Source: Pseudomonadota bacterium
Lineage (GTDB): Bacteria > Desulfobacterota > Desulfarculia > Adiutricales > JAGVGV01
Length of the DNA stretch: 55,015 bases
Assembly (NCBI GenBank): GCA_018830135.1
Contig: JAHJTB010000162.1
Location: forward strand, 1 to 55,015
Reading direction: 5' to 3'
Position 1 is the stretch's first letter. Each line of letters starts with the position of its first letter. Shown piece by piece: positions 35,475-43,149 of the stretch. The notes under the pieces were generated by a model. It was given only the letters and a program-made list of their open reading frames with translations, did not search any database and was not told the DNA's origin. A program made the translations under genes and the position numbers.

Positions 35475-36632
35475 ATGGACTTTGAACTGACCCAGGAACA
35501 AAAAATGCTGAAGGATTCCGCCCGCAAGCTGATGGAGCGGGAGATCGCGCCGTACATGGCCCAGTTCCCCGAAGACCAGGCCATGACGCCGGACCAGATC
35601 AAGACGGCGTTGAAAAAATTCATTCCCCTGGGCTACATCGGCGGCACTGTTCCCGAGGAGTACGGCGGGGCGGGTCTGGACTTCATGACCTATATTCTTC
35701 TCATGGAGGAGATCGACCCGCTGTTTTTCATTCCCATAATGATCACGGGCGGCGCGGCCGGGCAGATTGCCACCCTGGGCAGCGAGGAACAGCGCCGGAC
35801 CTATCTCCCGGCCCTGCTCAACGCGGACAAGATCGGATGTACCGGAATCACGGAGCCCAATGTCGGTTCGAACCCCTCCTTCATCGAGACACGGGCCGTG
35901 CCGGACGGTGACGACTGGATCATCAACGGCGCCAAGATGTGGATATCGAACGGCGCCTTCTGCGACATCTGCATGGTCCTGGCCAACGCCGATCCGGGCA
36001 AGGGCCGCAAGGGGCTGAACTATTTCATCGTGGACAAGGAGCAGTCCCCCTTCGAGCAGCGGCCGATTCCCATCATCGGCGACGAGGCCCGCATGCCCGA
36101 GGTGGGCCATCTTACCTTCGAAGACTGCCGGATTCCCCGGTCGAACGTGATCGGCGTCCCGGGCGAGGGGCTCAGGGAGACCATGGTCATCTTCCAGCAG
36201 GCCCGGTGCCTGGTGGCCCTCAACAGCGTCATCTACGCCCAGAAGGCCCTGGATGCGGCGGTCAAGTATGCCAAGGAGCGGACCCAGTTCGGACGGCCCA
36301 TCGGCCAGTTCCAGCTCATCCAGGCCATGATCGCCGACATGGCCGCCCTGACCGACGCGTCGCGGATGCTGACCTACCGGGCCGCCGCCCTGGTGGACCG
36401 GGGGGGGCGCATGCACCGGGAGGCTTCGATCGCCAAGTTCTACGCCACGGAAGCCGCGGTCAAGGTCACGTCCATGGCCATCCAGGTGCACGGAGCTTAC
36501 GGGTTGTCCACCGAGTATCCGGTGGAAAAACTGTTCCGGCGGGCCCGGGTCATGACCATTCCGGACGGCACGACCCAGATTCAGAAGATGGTGGTGGCCC
36601 GGGAACTCCTGGGCATGTCCGCCTTCGCCTGA
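35475..36632 (+). CDS. Acyl-CoA dehydrogenase with Asp at the usual catalytic Glu position
   Basis: 385 residues, flavoprotein of the acyl-CoA dehydrogenase family: N-terminal helical domain, FAD-binding beta domain (GITEPNVGSNPS; WISNG) and C-terminal helical domain (RTQFGRPIGQFQLIQ; HGAYGLSTEYPVEKLFRRAR). The usual YEGT carrying the catalytic base is here IPDGTTQIQ, with Asp364 in place of Glu. Start MDFELTQEQ at 35475, preceded by GAGGAGT; an ATG at 35436 is less likely. Some dehydrogenases of alicyclic acyl-CoA esters in benzoate-metabolising anaerobes depart from the Glu rule, so a ring substrate is one option. Electrons would pass to an ETF not found in the window. Confidence 0.9.
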   Translation: MDFELTQEQKMLKDSARKLMEREIAPYMAQFPEDQAMTPDQIKTALKKFIPLGYIGGTVPEEYGGAGLDFMTYILLMEEIDPLFFIPIMITGGAAGQIATLGSEEQRRTYLPALLNADKIGCTGITEPNVGSNPSFIETRAVPDGDDWIINGAKMWISNGAFCDICMVLANADPGKGRKGLNYFIVDKEQSPFEQRPIPIIGDEARMPEVGHLTFEDCRIPRSNVIGVPGEGLRETMVIFQQARCLVALNSVIYAQKALDAAVKYAKERTQFGRPIGQFQLIQAMIADMAALTDASRMLTYRAAALVDRGGRMHREASIAKFYATEAAVKVTSMAIQVHGAYGLSTEYPVEKLFRRARVMTIPDGTTQIQKMVVARELLGMSAFA

Positions 36633-36641
36633 TGTCCCCGT

Positions 36642-36679
36642 GGCTGCCCGGCCGGTGCCATTCCATCGGCCGGGCAGCC
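36642..36679 (+). terminator. Strong hairpin after the acyl-CoA dehydrogenase gene
   Basis: GGCTGCCCGGCCG (36642-36654) and CGGCCGGGCAGCC (36667-36679) pair perfectly over 13 bases with a 12-base loop, 9 bases after the stop. There is no U-tract. The following 36680-36926 holds nothing recognisable. Confidence 0.65.
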
Positions 36680-36926
36680 GCTCGATCAAATAACTCATGA
36701 ATCCCCCGGCCCCGGACATGGTCCGACATCGGCCGTTTCCGCTCGTTCTCAAGCGCCAGCCTGGGAACCCGGGAACACTGTCTGGCCTTGGAGCGCTGCT
36801 TAAATACCTGATCCAATGGCGCCCGGCTTTGTTATAAGCCGCGCTGTATGGGAACCGGCAAAACAGGGCGGGTGCCCTCCTCCCGGCAGTCTTGCGCTTT
36901 CGACCGGCCCGTATCCGCCCCACTTG

Positions 36927-36955
36927 TTGACGGTTGTGGAAAAACATATTACAAT
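36927..36955 (+). promoter_or_regulatory. Promoter of the PilZ-domain gene
   Basis: TTGACG (36927-36932), a 17-base spacer and TACAAT (36950-36955), about 27 bases before the GTG start at 36982. Confidence 0.75.
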
Positions 36956-36981
36956 TCAAGCACTAACCAAGGAGCGGTCGG

Positions 36982-38166
36982 GTGTTCGCTGCCCAGGACC
37001 TATTTTTTCCTCTCTTCCGGTGCGGGGTCGACAAGGCTTTCCTGCATGAATTCCAGCGATCCTGGGCCAGTCTGGGCAGACGATTGTCCGTGGGCGATCT
37101 GTTCGACTTCCTGGCCATCTTCCTGGTCCTGATATTCCTGCTTCTGATTCTGAGACTCTGGCTCAAGCCGCGCAAGGTCTCCTTCGGCCTGGCCGACGAG
37201 GGCGAGCGGATCGAGGACCCGACCCAGGTGCGGGACATCATCGAGCGTTCCATCGCGCTGCGAGCGGTATACGACATCGAGATTTACGACCGGGGCTATG
37301 AGGAAATTTACAAATGCCCGGCCCTGAAGATCAATGAATCGGGGCAGATACTGGCGGCCCTGGAAGTCTTCACCAACCCCGGTCTCGACTTCAGGGACCG
37401 GGAAGCCCGGGCGGTCTTCCGCATGTCCCGTCGGGGCGAGCAGGAGTTCTACCAGTTCGAAACCCGATCGGATGGTCTGGAGTTGTCCACCATGACCGGC
37501 CGCCGCGAACGGGTCCTCCGGCTGGAAATGCCGAAGGTGGTTTCCGTGGGTCAGAAAAGACGCTTTCTCCGCCTCCAGCCCACCGGACGACATGCCATCA
37601 AAGTGACCTTTATGGACAGCCTGCTTCCCGGAACGACCCTGCCCCTCAGGGGCTTTGAAACCCTGCACCAGGCGCCGCTCACGGACTTGAGCATCGGCGG
37701 CCTGCAGACCGTCCTGAAAATCCGGGGAGATCGCTTGCGGATTCGCGGCGACCAGGATGTTTACGTTCGTTTCCGGCTGGAATCGGCCGGATTGCATGTG
37801 GAGAACCCGCCGGACACCGTGATCGCGAAAGTCAAGGTCATCGCGGTCGAGCGCCTGGCCACGGGCCGTCGTTTCATGTCCCGGGAGGCTGACAAACAGA
37901 CCGTGGGGCCGTATCAGGTCCGGTTGATGTTCACCCGCCGGGGACGGATCGACAAGGCAGCCCGAACCGTGACCTTCGAACCGATTCAACCGGCCTCTTT
38001 CGACGACCTGGGCCGCTGGATTCAGGCCTACCAGCGACACCGGATTCAAGAGGAACGGGACACCAAGCCCCAGCCGTCCCAGGTCAGAAACCTGTACGAA
38101 TCCAAGCCGTTGGAAGTCGAACCCAAGTATCCTCCCAAGCCGCCCCGGCGGGAACCCCTGGAATGA
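36982..38166 (+). CDS. Membrane-anchored PilZ-domain protein (putative c-di-GMP receptor)
   Basis: 394 residues from GTG 36982, with AAGGAG 7 bases upstream. One membrane helix (about 37-62, GDLFDFLAIFLVLIFLLLILRLWL) is followed by a beta-rich region and a PilZ-like domain: QKRRFLRL supplies the R-x-x-x-R motif (about 192-199) and DLSIGG the D-x-S-x-x-G motif (about 234-239), both used to bind cyclic di-GMP. The layout, an N-terminal flagellar-brake-like (YcgR-N) part and a PilZ part, suggests control of motility or envelope function from the membrane. The tail (about 360-394) is charged and Pro-rich. No partner gene adjoins it. Confidence 0.8.
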   Translation: MFAAQDLFFPLFRCGVDKAFLHEFQRSWASLGRRLSVGDLFDFLAIFLVLIFLLLILRLWLKPRKVSFGLADEGERIEDPTQVRDIIERSIALRAVYDIEIYDRGYEEIYKCPALKINESGQILAALEVFTNPGLDFRDREARAVFRMSRRGEQEFYQFETRSDGLELSTMTGRRERVLRLEMPKVVSVGQKRRFLRLQPTGRHAIKVTFMDSLLPGTTLPLRGFETLHQAPLTDLSIGGLQTVLKIRGDRLRIRGDQDVYVRFRLESAGLHVENPPDTVIAKVKVIAVERLATGRRFMSREADKQTVGPYQVRLMFTRRGRIDKAARTVTFEPIQPASFDDLGRWIQAYQRHRIQEERDTKPQPSQVRNLYESKPLEVEPKYPPKPPRREPLE

Positions 38167-38172
38167 AAAAGA

Positions 38173-38188
38173 GCGCGGCCGACCGCGC
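38173..38188. terminator. Short hairpin between convergent genes
   Basis: GCGCGG-CCGA-CCGCGC between the PilZ gene and the convergent DUF4178 gene; 6-bp stem, no U-tract. Confidence 0.4.
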
Positions 38189-38226
38189 CCCCCTCGCCTT
38201 CAGGCCCCGGTCCGAACCGGCCGGGC

Positions 38227-38769
38227 TCAACCCTTGGGCAAAATATTGGTAAACTGGTATTCTTCCACCGGAACGCCCAGTGTGGCGTCGAAGTCCTCCT
38301 CCCCCCACTGTTCGATCCCCAGGTAACGCTTCCCGTCGTCGTCTTCATAGCCCCAGCGCAGGAGCGCCTGCCCCGGACCCTCTCCATCCTTGAAGTAATG
38401 CCCGCCGGCCATTTCCTCGAGGTAGTAGGTGGTCCCGTCCACCACGATTTCGTCGGGCGGATCGCCGTGCTCCAGGACGTGTTCCTTGATCCCGGAACCC
38501 AGACGGCCGAAAGCGATCTTCCGGTTCAGGCTCCACTCGACCTCGTCGTCATCCTCGCGTTCCAGGTAGACGAGTTCGTCCCCGCTCCGGAGCTGCCATT
38601 CCCGGCTGATGTCGTCGTCCCCCCATTCGTAGAAGTGAGCGGCCGCCACCTCCCAGGTCTTCATGTCGTAATCGACCAGCCAGCCCGGTTTCATGGCCTC
38701 GATGGTCATCCCGCTGATGGGATCGGGGCCCGGGTCCTTGTCTTTTTTGAACCAGTCCTTGATGCCCAT
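38227..38769 (-). CDS. DUF4178-domain protein of the PspA module
   Basis: 180 residues, starting MGIKDWFKK at ATG 38769 (GGAGG 7 bases upstream; a GTG at 38772 is closer than usual). The body is the DUF4178 beta fold (GMTIEAMKPGWLVDYDMKTWEVAAAHFYEW; WQLRSGDELVYLERE; VDGTTYYLEEMAGGHYF), soluble and acidic. DUF4178 and the related DUF2491 recur next to PspA-family genes in bacterial envelope-stress loci. Here it is the last gene of that set, 15 bases after pspA. The biochemical role is unknown; it may bind membrane or PspA filaments. Confidence 0.8.
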   Translation of the reverse strand: MGIKDWFKKDKDPGPDPISGMTIEAMKPGWLVDYDMKTWEVAAAHFYEWGDDDISREWQLRSGDELVYLEREDDDEVEWSLNRKIAFGRLGSGIKEHVLEHGDPPDEIVVDGTTYYLEEMAGGHYFKDGEGPGQALLRWGYEDDDGKRYLGIEQWGEEDFDATLGVPVEEYQFTNILPKG

Positions 38770-38784
38770 CACAATGCCTCCGGA

Positions 38785-39489
38785 TCAGGAAATGCCCATT
38801 TTGGCTTTGAGTTCCGCCAGCGATTTCGATGCCGGGACCCCCGAGCCGCTGGTCAGTGCCGCGTCGATCTCGTCGTCCACCCGCTTGTCGACCGAGGCCA
38901 TCTCCCCGTAAGCGATGGCCAGGGACTCGTCCTCCTCGACCTTGTTCTTCATCTTTTCCAGCATGGCGATGGTCCCCGAGGAATCGATGTTGGCCAGTTG
39001 CTTGTTGATCTTTTTCGTGGCGTTCGCGGTCTTGGACCGGGCCCTGAGGGTCACCAGATCGTTTTCGTACGTGGTCACGTTGGACTTGATCTTGTTGACG
39101 TTGGCCTGAAGCTGGCTGGACATGTTTTCGTGACGCTCGGCCTCCTGGGCCAGCCGGATCGACTCGGCCGCGTTCTGTTCCTTCTGGCCGAGGGCCTCGC
39201 CGGCCAGGCGTTCGGCGTCGGCCGGCTCCAGTTCGCCGTTCTGCATCTTCTGCAGAAGCAGCATGGCCTTGCGTTCGTAGTCCGCGGCCAGCTTTTTCTT
39301 GTTCTCCGCCTCGCGCCGGGTCCGGATGGCGATGCCTTTGACCTCGGCCAGGGAGTTCATGGACTCCTGCAAGTCCTTCTTGAGGTCCCGGATACCCTGC
39401 TCGGTCATCTTGATCGGGTCTTCGAGCTTGTCGATCGCGGCGTGGGCCTCCGCCTGGCCTACCCTGAAAATACGAGAGAATATGGACAT
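38785..39489 (-). CDS. pspA: PspA/IM30-family membrane-remodelling protein
   Basis: 234 residues from ATG 39489, with AGGAGG 9 bases upstream. The N-terminal amphipathic helix (MSIFSRIFRVGQAEAHAAID) inserts into damaged membranes, and the rest is the long coiled-coil hairpin of the PspA/IM30/ESCRT-III family (KMTEQGIRDLKKDLQESMNSLAEVKGI; MLLLQKMQNGEL; ATKKINKQLANIDSSGTIAMLEKMKNKVEEDESLA). The length is normal. It lies in an operon with a K+ channel, a YbjN-like protein and DUF4178. It probably forms filaments that stabilise the inner membrane, with the neighbours as sensors or effectors. No PspF regulator is present. Confidence 0.9.
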   Translation of the reverse strand: MSIFSRIFRVGQAEAHAAIDKLEDPIKMTEQGIRDLKKDLQESMNSLAEVKGIAIRTRREAENKKKLAADYERKAMLLLQKMQNGELEPADAERLAGEALGQKEQNAAESIRLAQEAERHENMSSQLQANVNKIKSNVTTYENDLVTLRARSKTANATKKINKQLANIDSSGTIAMLEKMKNKVEEDESLAIAYGEMASVDKRVDDEIDAALTSGSGVPASKSLAELKAKMGIS

Positions 39490-39505
39490 GGTCGTTTGCC
39501 TCCTC

Positions 39506-39901
39506 TTACTTCCTGGCGTAATCAAGCAGTACCGAACTGAACTCGGCCAGCCCCAGACTCAGGGACTGGATCGATCCCTCCAGCTCGTTCCGGTCGAGGT
39601 TCTCCAGTTGCAGCGTGTCCCGAAACAGAATGGTCCGGGCCTCCTCGTCCAGGACAAAGGCGCCGTGGACCAGGAGCCGGTTCATCTGGAGCAGACGTTT
39701 GAACAGGTCGCCGGGCTCGTTCGGGACCTTCATGATGGCCTGCTCGATCACCAGAATCGTGTCCTCGCAGTCGATGACCAGGTTTTTAAGGCCGTGATCC
39801 TCGTTCTCGACCACCACCAGTTCCTCCACGGGGTCTTCGCTGACGATGACCATCTCCATGTCATGGAGATACTGCTTGACCAAGGCAAACTTTTCCGACA
39901 T
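39506..39901 (-). CDS. YbjN-like (type III chaperone-fold) protein of the PspA module
   Basis: 131 residues with AGGAGG 7 bases before the ATG. The sequence pattern (acidic helices flanking beta strands: EELVVVENEDHGLKNLVIDCEDTILVIEQ; LLQMNRLLVHGAFVLDEEARTILFRDTLQLENLD) matches the YbjN/CesT chaperone fold, also seen as DUF2170 in YjfI of PspA loci. The NR-LLVHGAF-LDEE-TI pattern is typical. It lies directly between the K+ channel and pspA, 16 bases before the latter. Presumed to bind PspA or another operon protein; unproven. Confidence 0.7.
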   Translation of the reverse strand: MSEKFALVKQYLHDMEMVIVSEDPVEELVVVENEDHGLKNLVIDCEDTILVIEQAIMKVPNEPGDLFKRLLQMNRLLVHGAFVLDEEARTILFRDTLQLENLDRNELEGSIQSLSLGLAEFSSVLLDYARK

Positions 39902-39931
39902 GAAACGCCTCCTTTTGGTTAAACCAGTTTT

Positions 39932-40960
39932 TCAACCCAGGTGGGGCCGATCGACCGAAATGACGATGAGCTGATCGTCGGCCTGGAGTCGGTAGTCCGA
40001 GTCCGGGTTGGCCAGAAGTTTCCGGTTCTGTTTGTTTTCCACGCCGACGCACAGGACGCCGCAGGATTTTTTCAGTTCAGTCAGGACCTCGACAAAGGTC
40101 CGCCCCGAAAAGGCGGTCGGCAAGGGGACTTTATACAGCTCGCTTCCATAACGGTTGCTGACCAGTTCGGTGATGATTTTGGTCACCCCGGGGTCCAGGG
40201 CGGCCTGGACCAGCAGGTTCGAGCTGAGCTCGCCCAGGACGATGATCTCGTCGGCCCTGGCCCGCTGGCAGTGCTCGACGTTTTTGGCATCCATGAGTTC
40301 GACGCAGGTGTAAACGTCCGGGTAAAGGCTTTTCACGGTCAGGGTGTTGAGGATGGCCTTGGCGTCCCGCACCCCGGCATCGAGCGTGTCGTCGGCCAGG
40401 ATGATGGCCGTGACGGCCCGGGCCATATTGGCCTGTTCCAGGGTGGCCGCGTCGATTTCTCCGTGGACGAAATGAAAATTCTTGTCCTCCAGTGGCTTTT
40501 CTTCAATCTCCGCCACCACGACGATGGGCGTGTTGCGGGTCTTGCTGTCGGCCCGGAGTTCGGCCACGACATCGGACCCTCGGTGGTTCCAGCCGCAGAT
40601 GACAAAATGCCCATCCACTTTGATCGCCCTCCTGCCCCGATTTTCCATGATTTTATTCTCGACGAAGATGCCGGCGATGGTCGCGGTCAGCAGGCCGATG
40701 AAGCCGATGCCCAGCATCATGAGCACGATGCCGACGATGCGGCCGCCCAAGGTCACCGGCGAAATGTCGCCGTAGCCCACGGTGGTCACCGTCACGATCG
40801 ACCACCAGACCGCATCGAAAAAGTCCGGCCTTTTCTCGAAGACCCAGAAGGCCCAACTGCCTGCCAGGACGAGGAATACGAGCAACAGGAGGACCCGGTG
40901 CAGGTTCTCGGCCTTGAGTTGGTCAGCGAGTTGTTTGAATAACCGGAAAAACGCGACCAT
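39932..40960 (-). CDS. Two-TM potassium channel with RCK (TrkA-N/TrkA-C) domains
   Basis: 342 residues from ATG 40960 (weak Shine-Dalgarno; the frame is open to 41059). Two membrane helices flank a pore loop with the selectivity filter TVGYGD (about 58-64), followed by an RCK-N Rossmann domain (HFVICGWNHRGSDVVAEL; glycine motif slightly unusual, C-G-W-N-H-R-G) and an RCK-C domain. MthK-like channels of this build are gated by nucleotide or Ca2+. It heads the PspA module, where ion channels are a recurring companion, and may sense or relieve loss of membrane potential. It ends 31 bases before the YbjN-like gene. Confidence 0.88.
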   Translation of the reverse strand: MVAFFRLFKQLADQLKAENLHRVLLLLVFLVLAGSWAFWVFEKRPDFFDAVWWSIVTVTTVGYGDISPVTLGGRIVGIVLMMLGIGFIGLLTATIAGIFVENKIMENRGRRAIKVDGHFVICGWNHRGSDVVAELRADSKTRNTPIVVVAEIEEKPLEDKNFHFVHGEIDAATLEQANMARAVTAIILADDTLDAGVRDAKAILNTLTVKSLYPDVYTCVELMDAKNVEHCQRARADEIIVLGELSSNLLVQAALDPGVTKIITELVSNRYGSELYKVPLPTAFSGRTFVEVLTELKKSCGVLCVGVENKQNRKLLANPDSDYRLQADDQLIVISVDRPHLG

Positions 40961-41119
40961 GATCCGAGGTCGTCCCCTTCGATCGTCCAATTGGACCTGG
41001 TGGCCGCTCCGGCGGCCCCGCCTCGATGAAACGCCGGGCCCCGTTGGCCCGGCCGACAAACTGACTATGCGGGATAATATATCCTAGGCGACGCGATTAC
41101 GTCAACCGGCCCGACCAAG

Positions 41120-41160
41120 TCCCCGGCCGGGCCGGGGACCATCGCGGGCGAAGGCCCGCG
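41120..41160. terminator. Two consecutive hairpins after the efflux operon
   Basis: TCCCCGGC-CGG-GCCGGGGA (41120-41138) and CGCGGGC-GAAG-GCCCGCG (41143-41160), both perfect. They lie just downstream of the permease stop (41170, minus strand) and separate that operon from the K+-channel gene. No U-tract is seen. Confidence 0.6.
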
Positions 41161-41169
41161 GGAGGCGGT

Positions 41170-42402
41170 TCATTCGTAGCGCAGGGCCTCGATGGGATCG
41201 AGGCGCGAAGCCTTGTACGCCGGATAGAAGCCGAAAAAGACGCCCACGGCCGCGGAAAAACAAAAGGCCAGAAGAACGGAATTCAGGCCGATGATCATGG
41301 GAAAGCCCCCCAGCTTGGCGATGGCGGCCGAACCGCCGATCCCCAGCATGACCCCCATCAAGCCGCCCAGCAGGGACAGGGTCACGGCTTCGATGAGGAA
41401 CTGGATCAGGACGTCCCGTCCCCGGGCCCCCACGGACATGCGCAGCCCGATCTCGCGCCGCCGCTCGGTGACCGAAACGAGCATGATGTTCATGATGCCG
41501 ATGCCGCCCACGATCAGGGAGACCGAGGCCACGGCGGCCAGCAGCATGGACATGGTCCGCGAGGACTCGGCCCGGGCCTCGAGGAACTGGGAAAGATTGG
41601 TCGTGCGGAAGTCGTTGTCCTGTCCGGCCCGGAGGCGGTGCCGCTGGCGCAGCAGTTCCGTCACCTGCTCTTCAACGTGATTGACCCGTTCGGACAGGTA
41701 GGACTTGACCACGATCGCCCCGACGATCCGACCGCCGAATTGGCGCCCGCCCAGGACCCGCTTGCGGGCCGTGCCCAGGGGCATGAAAATGGTGTCGTCC
41801 TGGTCCTGGCCGCTCGGGGTCTGTCCCTTGGCCTTCATCACGCCGATGACGGTGAAGGGGACCCGGCGGATTCGAACCATTTCCCCGATGGGGTTCTGCC
41901 CCTGGAACAGGTTGTCGACCACGGTCCGGCCCAGCAGGACGACCTTGCCCGCCCCCCGGATTTCCTCCTGGGTGAAGATTCGGCCGGACTCGATCTCCCA
42001 TTCCCGGGCCTCGAAGTATTCCGGGGTGATGCCGTAAGCCACGGTGGACCAGTTCAGGTGGCCGAAAACCACCTGGGCCGATCCGCGAACCAGGGGAGCG
42101 GAGACCTGGACGTCCGGAATCTCCCGCCCGATGGCCTCGGCGTCGTCCTCGGTCACCGTGGGCATCGCCTCGCCGCCCAGGCTGGCCCCGCCCGAAGTGG
42201 TGGTGCCGTTGAGTACGAAGATGAGATTGGCCCCCAGGTTGTTGATGACCTCGGCCACCCGGGCCTCGGCCCCGGCCCCGACCGAGACCATGCTGATGAC
42301 CGCGGCCACGCCGATGATGATGCCCAGGGTCGTCAGGACGCTGCGCATGACGTTGACCCGGAGGGCCCGCAGAGCCACCAGCAGGGCGTCGATGTAGTTC
42401 AT
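41170..42402 (-). CDS. MacB-type ABC transporter permease
   Basis: 410 residues: membrane helix near the N-terminus (about 20-42), a large periplasmic MacB-PCD domain (about 45-280) and an FtsX-like domain with three helices (about 285-400: [36 protein letters not shown] and others). It uses mechanotransmission, driven by the ATPase encoded next to it, rather than moving substrate through the membrane. Its ATG overlaps the ATPase stop by 4 bases. With the adaptor it should form a tripartite exporter needing an outer-membrane TolC-type protein, which is not in the window. The substrate is unknown. Confidence 0.9.
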   Translation of the reverse strand: MNYIDALLVALRALRVNVMRSVLTTLGIIIGVAAVISMVSVGAGAEARVAEVINNLGANLIFVLNGTTTSGGASLGGEAMPTVTEDDAEAIGREIPDVQVSAPLVRGSAQVVFGHLNWSTVAYGITPEYFEAREWEIESGRIFTQEEIRGAGKVVLLGRTVVDNLFQGQNPIGEMVRIRRVPFTVIGVMKAKGQTPSGQDQDDTIFMPLGTARKRVLGGRQFGGRIVGAIVVKSYLSERVNHVEEQVTELLRQRHRLRAGQDNDFRTTNLSQFLEARAESSRTMSMLLAAVASVSLIVGGIGIMNIMLVSVTERRREIGLRMSVGARGRDVLIQFLIEAVTLSLLGGLMGVMLGIGGSAAIAKLGGFPMIIGLNSVLLAFCFSAAVGVFFGFYPAYKASRLDPIEALRYE

Positions 42403-43148
42403 GCCTCGGCCCCGCCTTCCTCCGGCATCGAGGCCAGGACGTCTTCGGCCAAAGGCGGCGAGGCCGCCAGCCGGTCGTCCATCAGGCGGCCGTCCCGGAA
42501 ATGGAGCACCCGCTGGGCGAACTCCGCGATGTCCGGTTCGTGCGTCACCAGGACGATGGTCAACCCGTCCCGGTTGAGCCGTTGGAACAGGGCCATGATC
42601 TCCAGGCCGGTCCGTGTGTCGATGGCGCCGGTGGGTTCGTCGGCCAGCAGGAGGGCCGGCCGGGTGATCAGGGCCCGGGCGATGGCCACCCGCTGTTGCT
42701 GTCCGCCTGAGAGCTGGGCGGGAACGTGATGGGTGCGATCGGCCAGGCCCACGTCGGCCAGGACCTCCCGGGCCCGGTCGCGTCGCTCCCGCCGGGGATA
42801 ATCGCCGTAGGTCATGGGCAGGGCCGCATTGTCCAGGGCCGTGGTCCGGGGCAGGAGGTTGAAGGACTGGAAGACGAACCCGATCTTCCGGTTGCGGGTC
42901 CGGGCCAGTTCGTCGCGGCTTAGTTGCGAGACGTCCCGGCCGTCCAGAAAGTAGTGACCCGTGGTGGGCCGGTCCAGGCAGCCCAGGAGGTTCATGAAAG
43001 TGGACTTGCCCGAGCCCGACGGCCCCATCACGGCCACGAACTCCCCGCGCCGGACCGAAATCGACACGTCCCGCAGGGCATGGACGGTCTGGGGCCCCAG
43101 ACGGTAGTCCTTGCCCAGGTTTTCGGTTCGCAGCAGGATGTCGTCCAT
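42399..43148 (-). CDS. MacB/LolD-type ABC transporter ATPase
   Basis: 249 residues with Walker [10 protein letters not shown] (about 42-50), Q-loop FQSFNLL, signature [15 protein letters not shown], Walker [10 protein letters not shown] and H-loop VLVTHEPD. Close to the stand-alone ATPases that serve MacB/LolC-type permeases. It starts 1 base after the adaptor stop and overlaps the permease start. Its C-terminus carries a Pro/Ala/Glu-rich extension ([20 protein letters not shown]) not essential to the fold. Confidence 0.92.
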   Translation of the reverse strand: MDDILLRTENLGKDYRLGPQTVHALRDVSISVRRGEFVAVMGPSGSGKSTFMNLLGCLDRPTTGHYFLDGRDVSQLSRDELARTRNRKIGFVFQSFNLLPRTTALDNAALPMTYGDYPRRERRDRAREVLADVGLADRTHHVPAQLSGGQQQRVAIARALITRPALLLADEPTGAIDTRTGLEIMALFQRLNRDGLTIVLVTHEPDIAEFAQRVLHFRDGRLMDDRLAASPPLAEDVLASMPEEGGAEA

Positions 43149-43149
43149 G

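Noticed and set aside
35445..36959. A 504-residue minus-strand frame over the acyl-CoA dehydrogenase
   Set aside because: Composition typical of an antisense shadow; the plus strand has a full acyl-CoA dehydrogenase.
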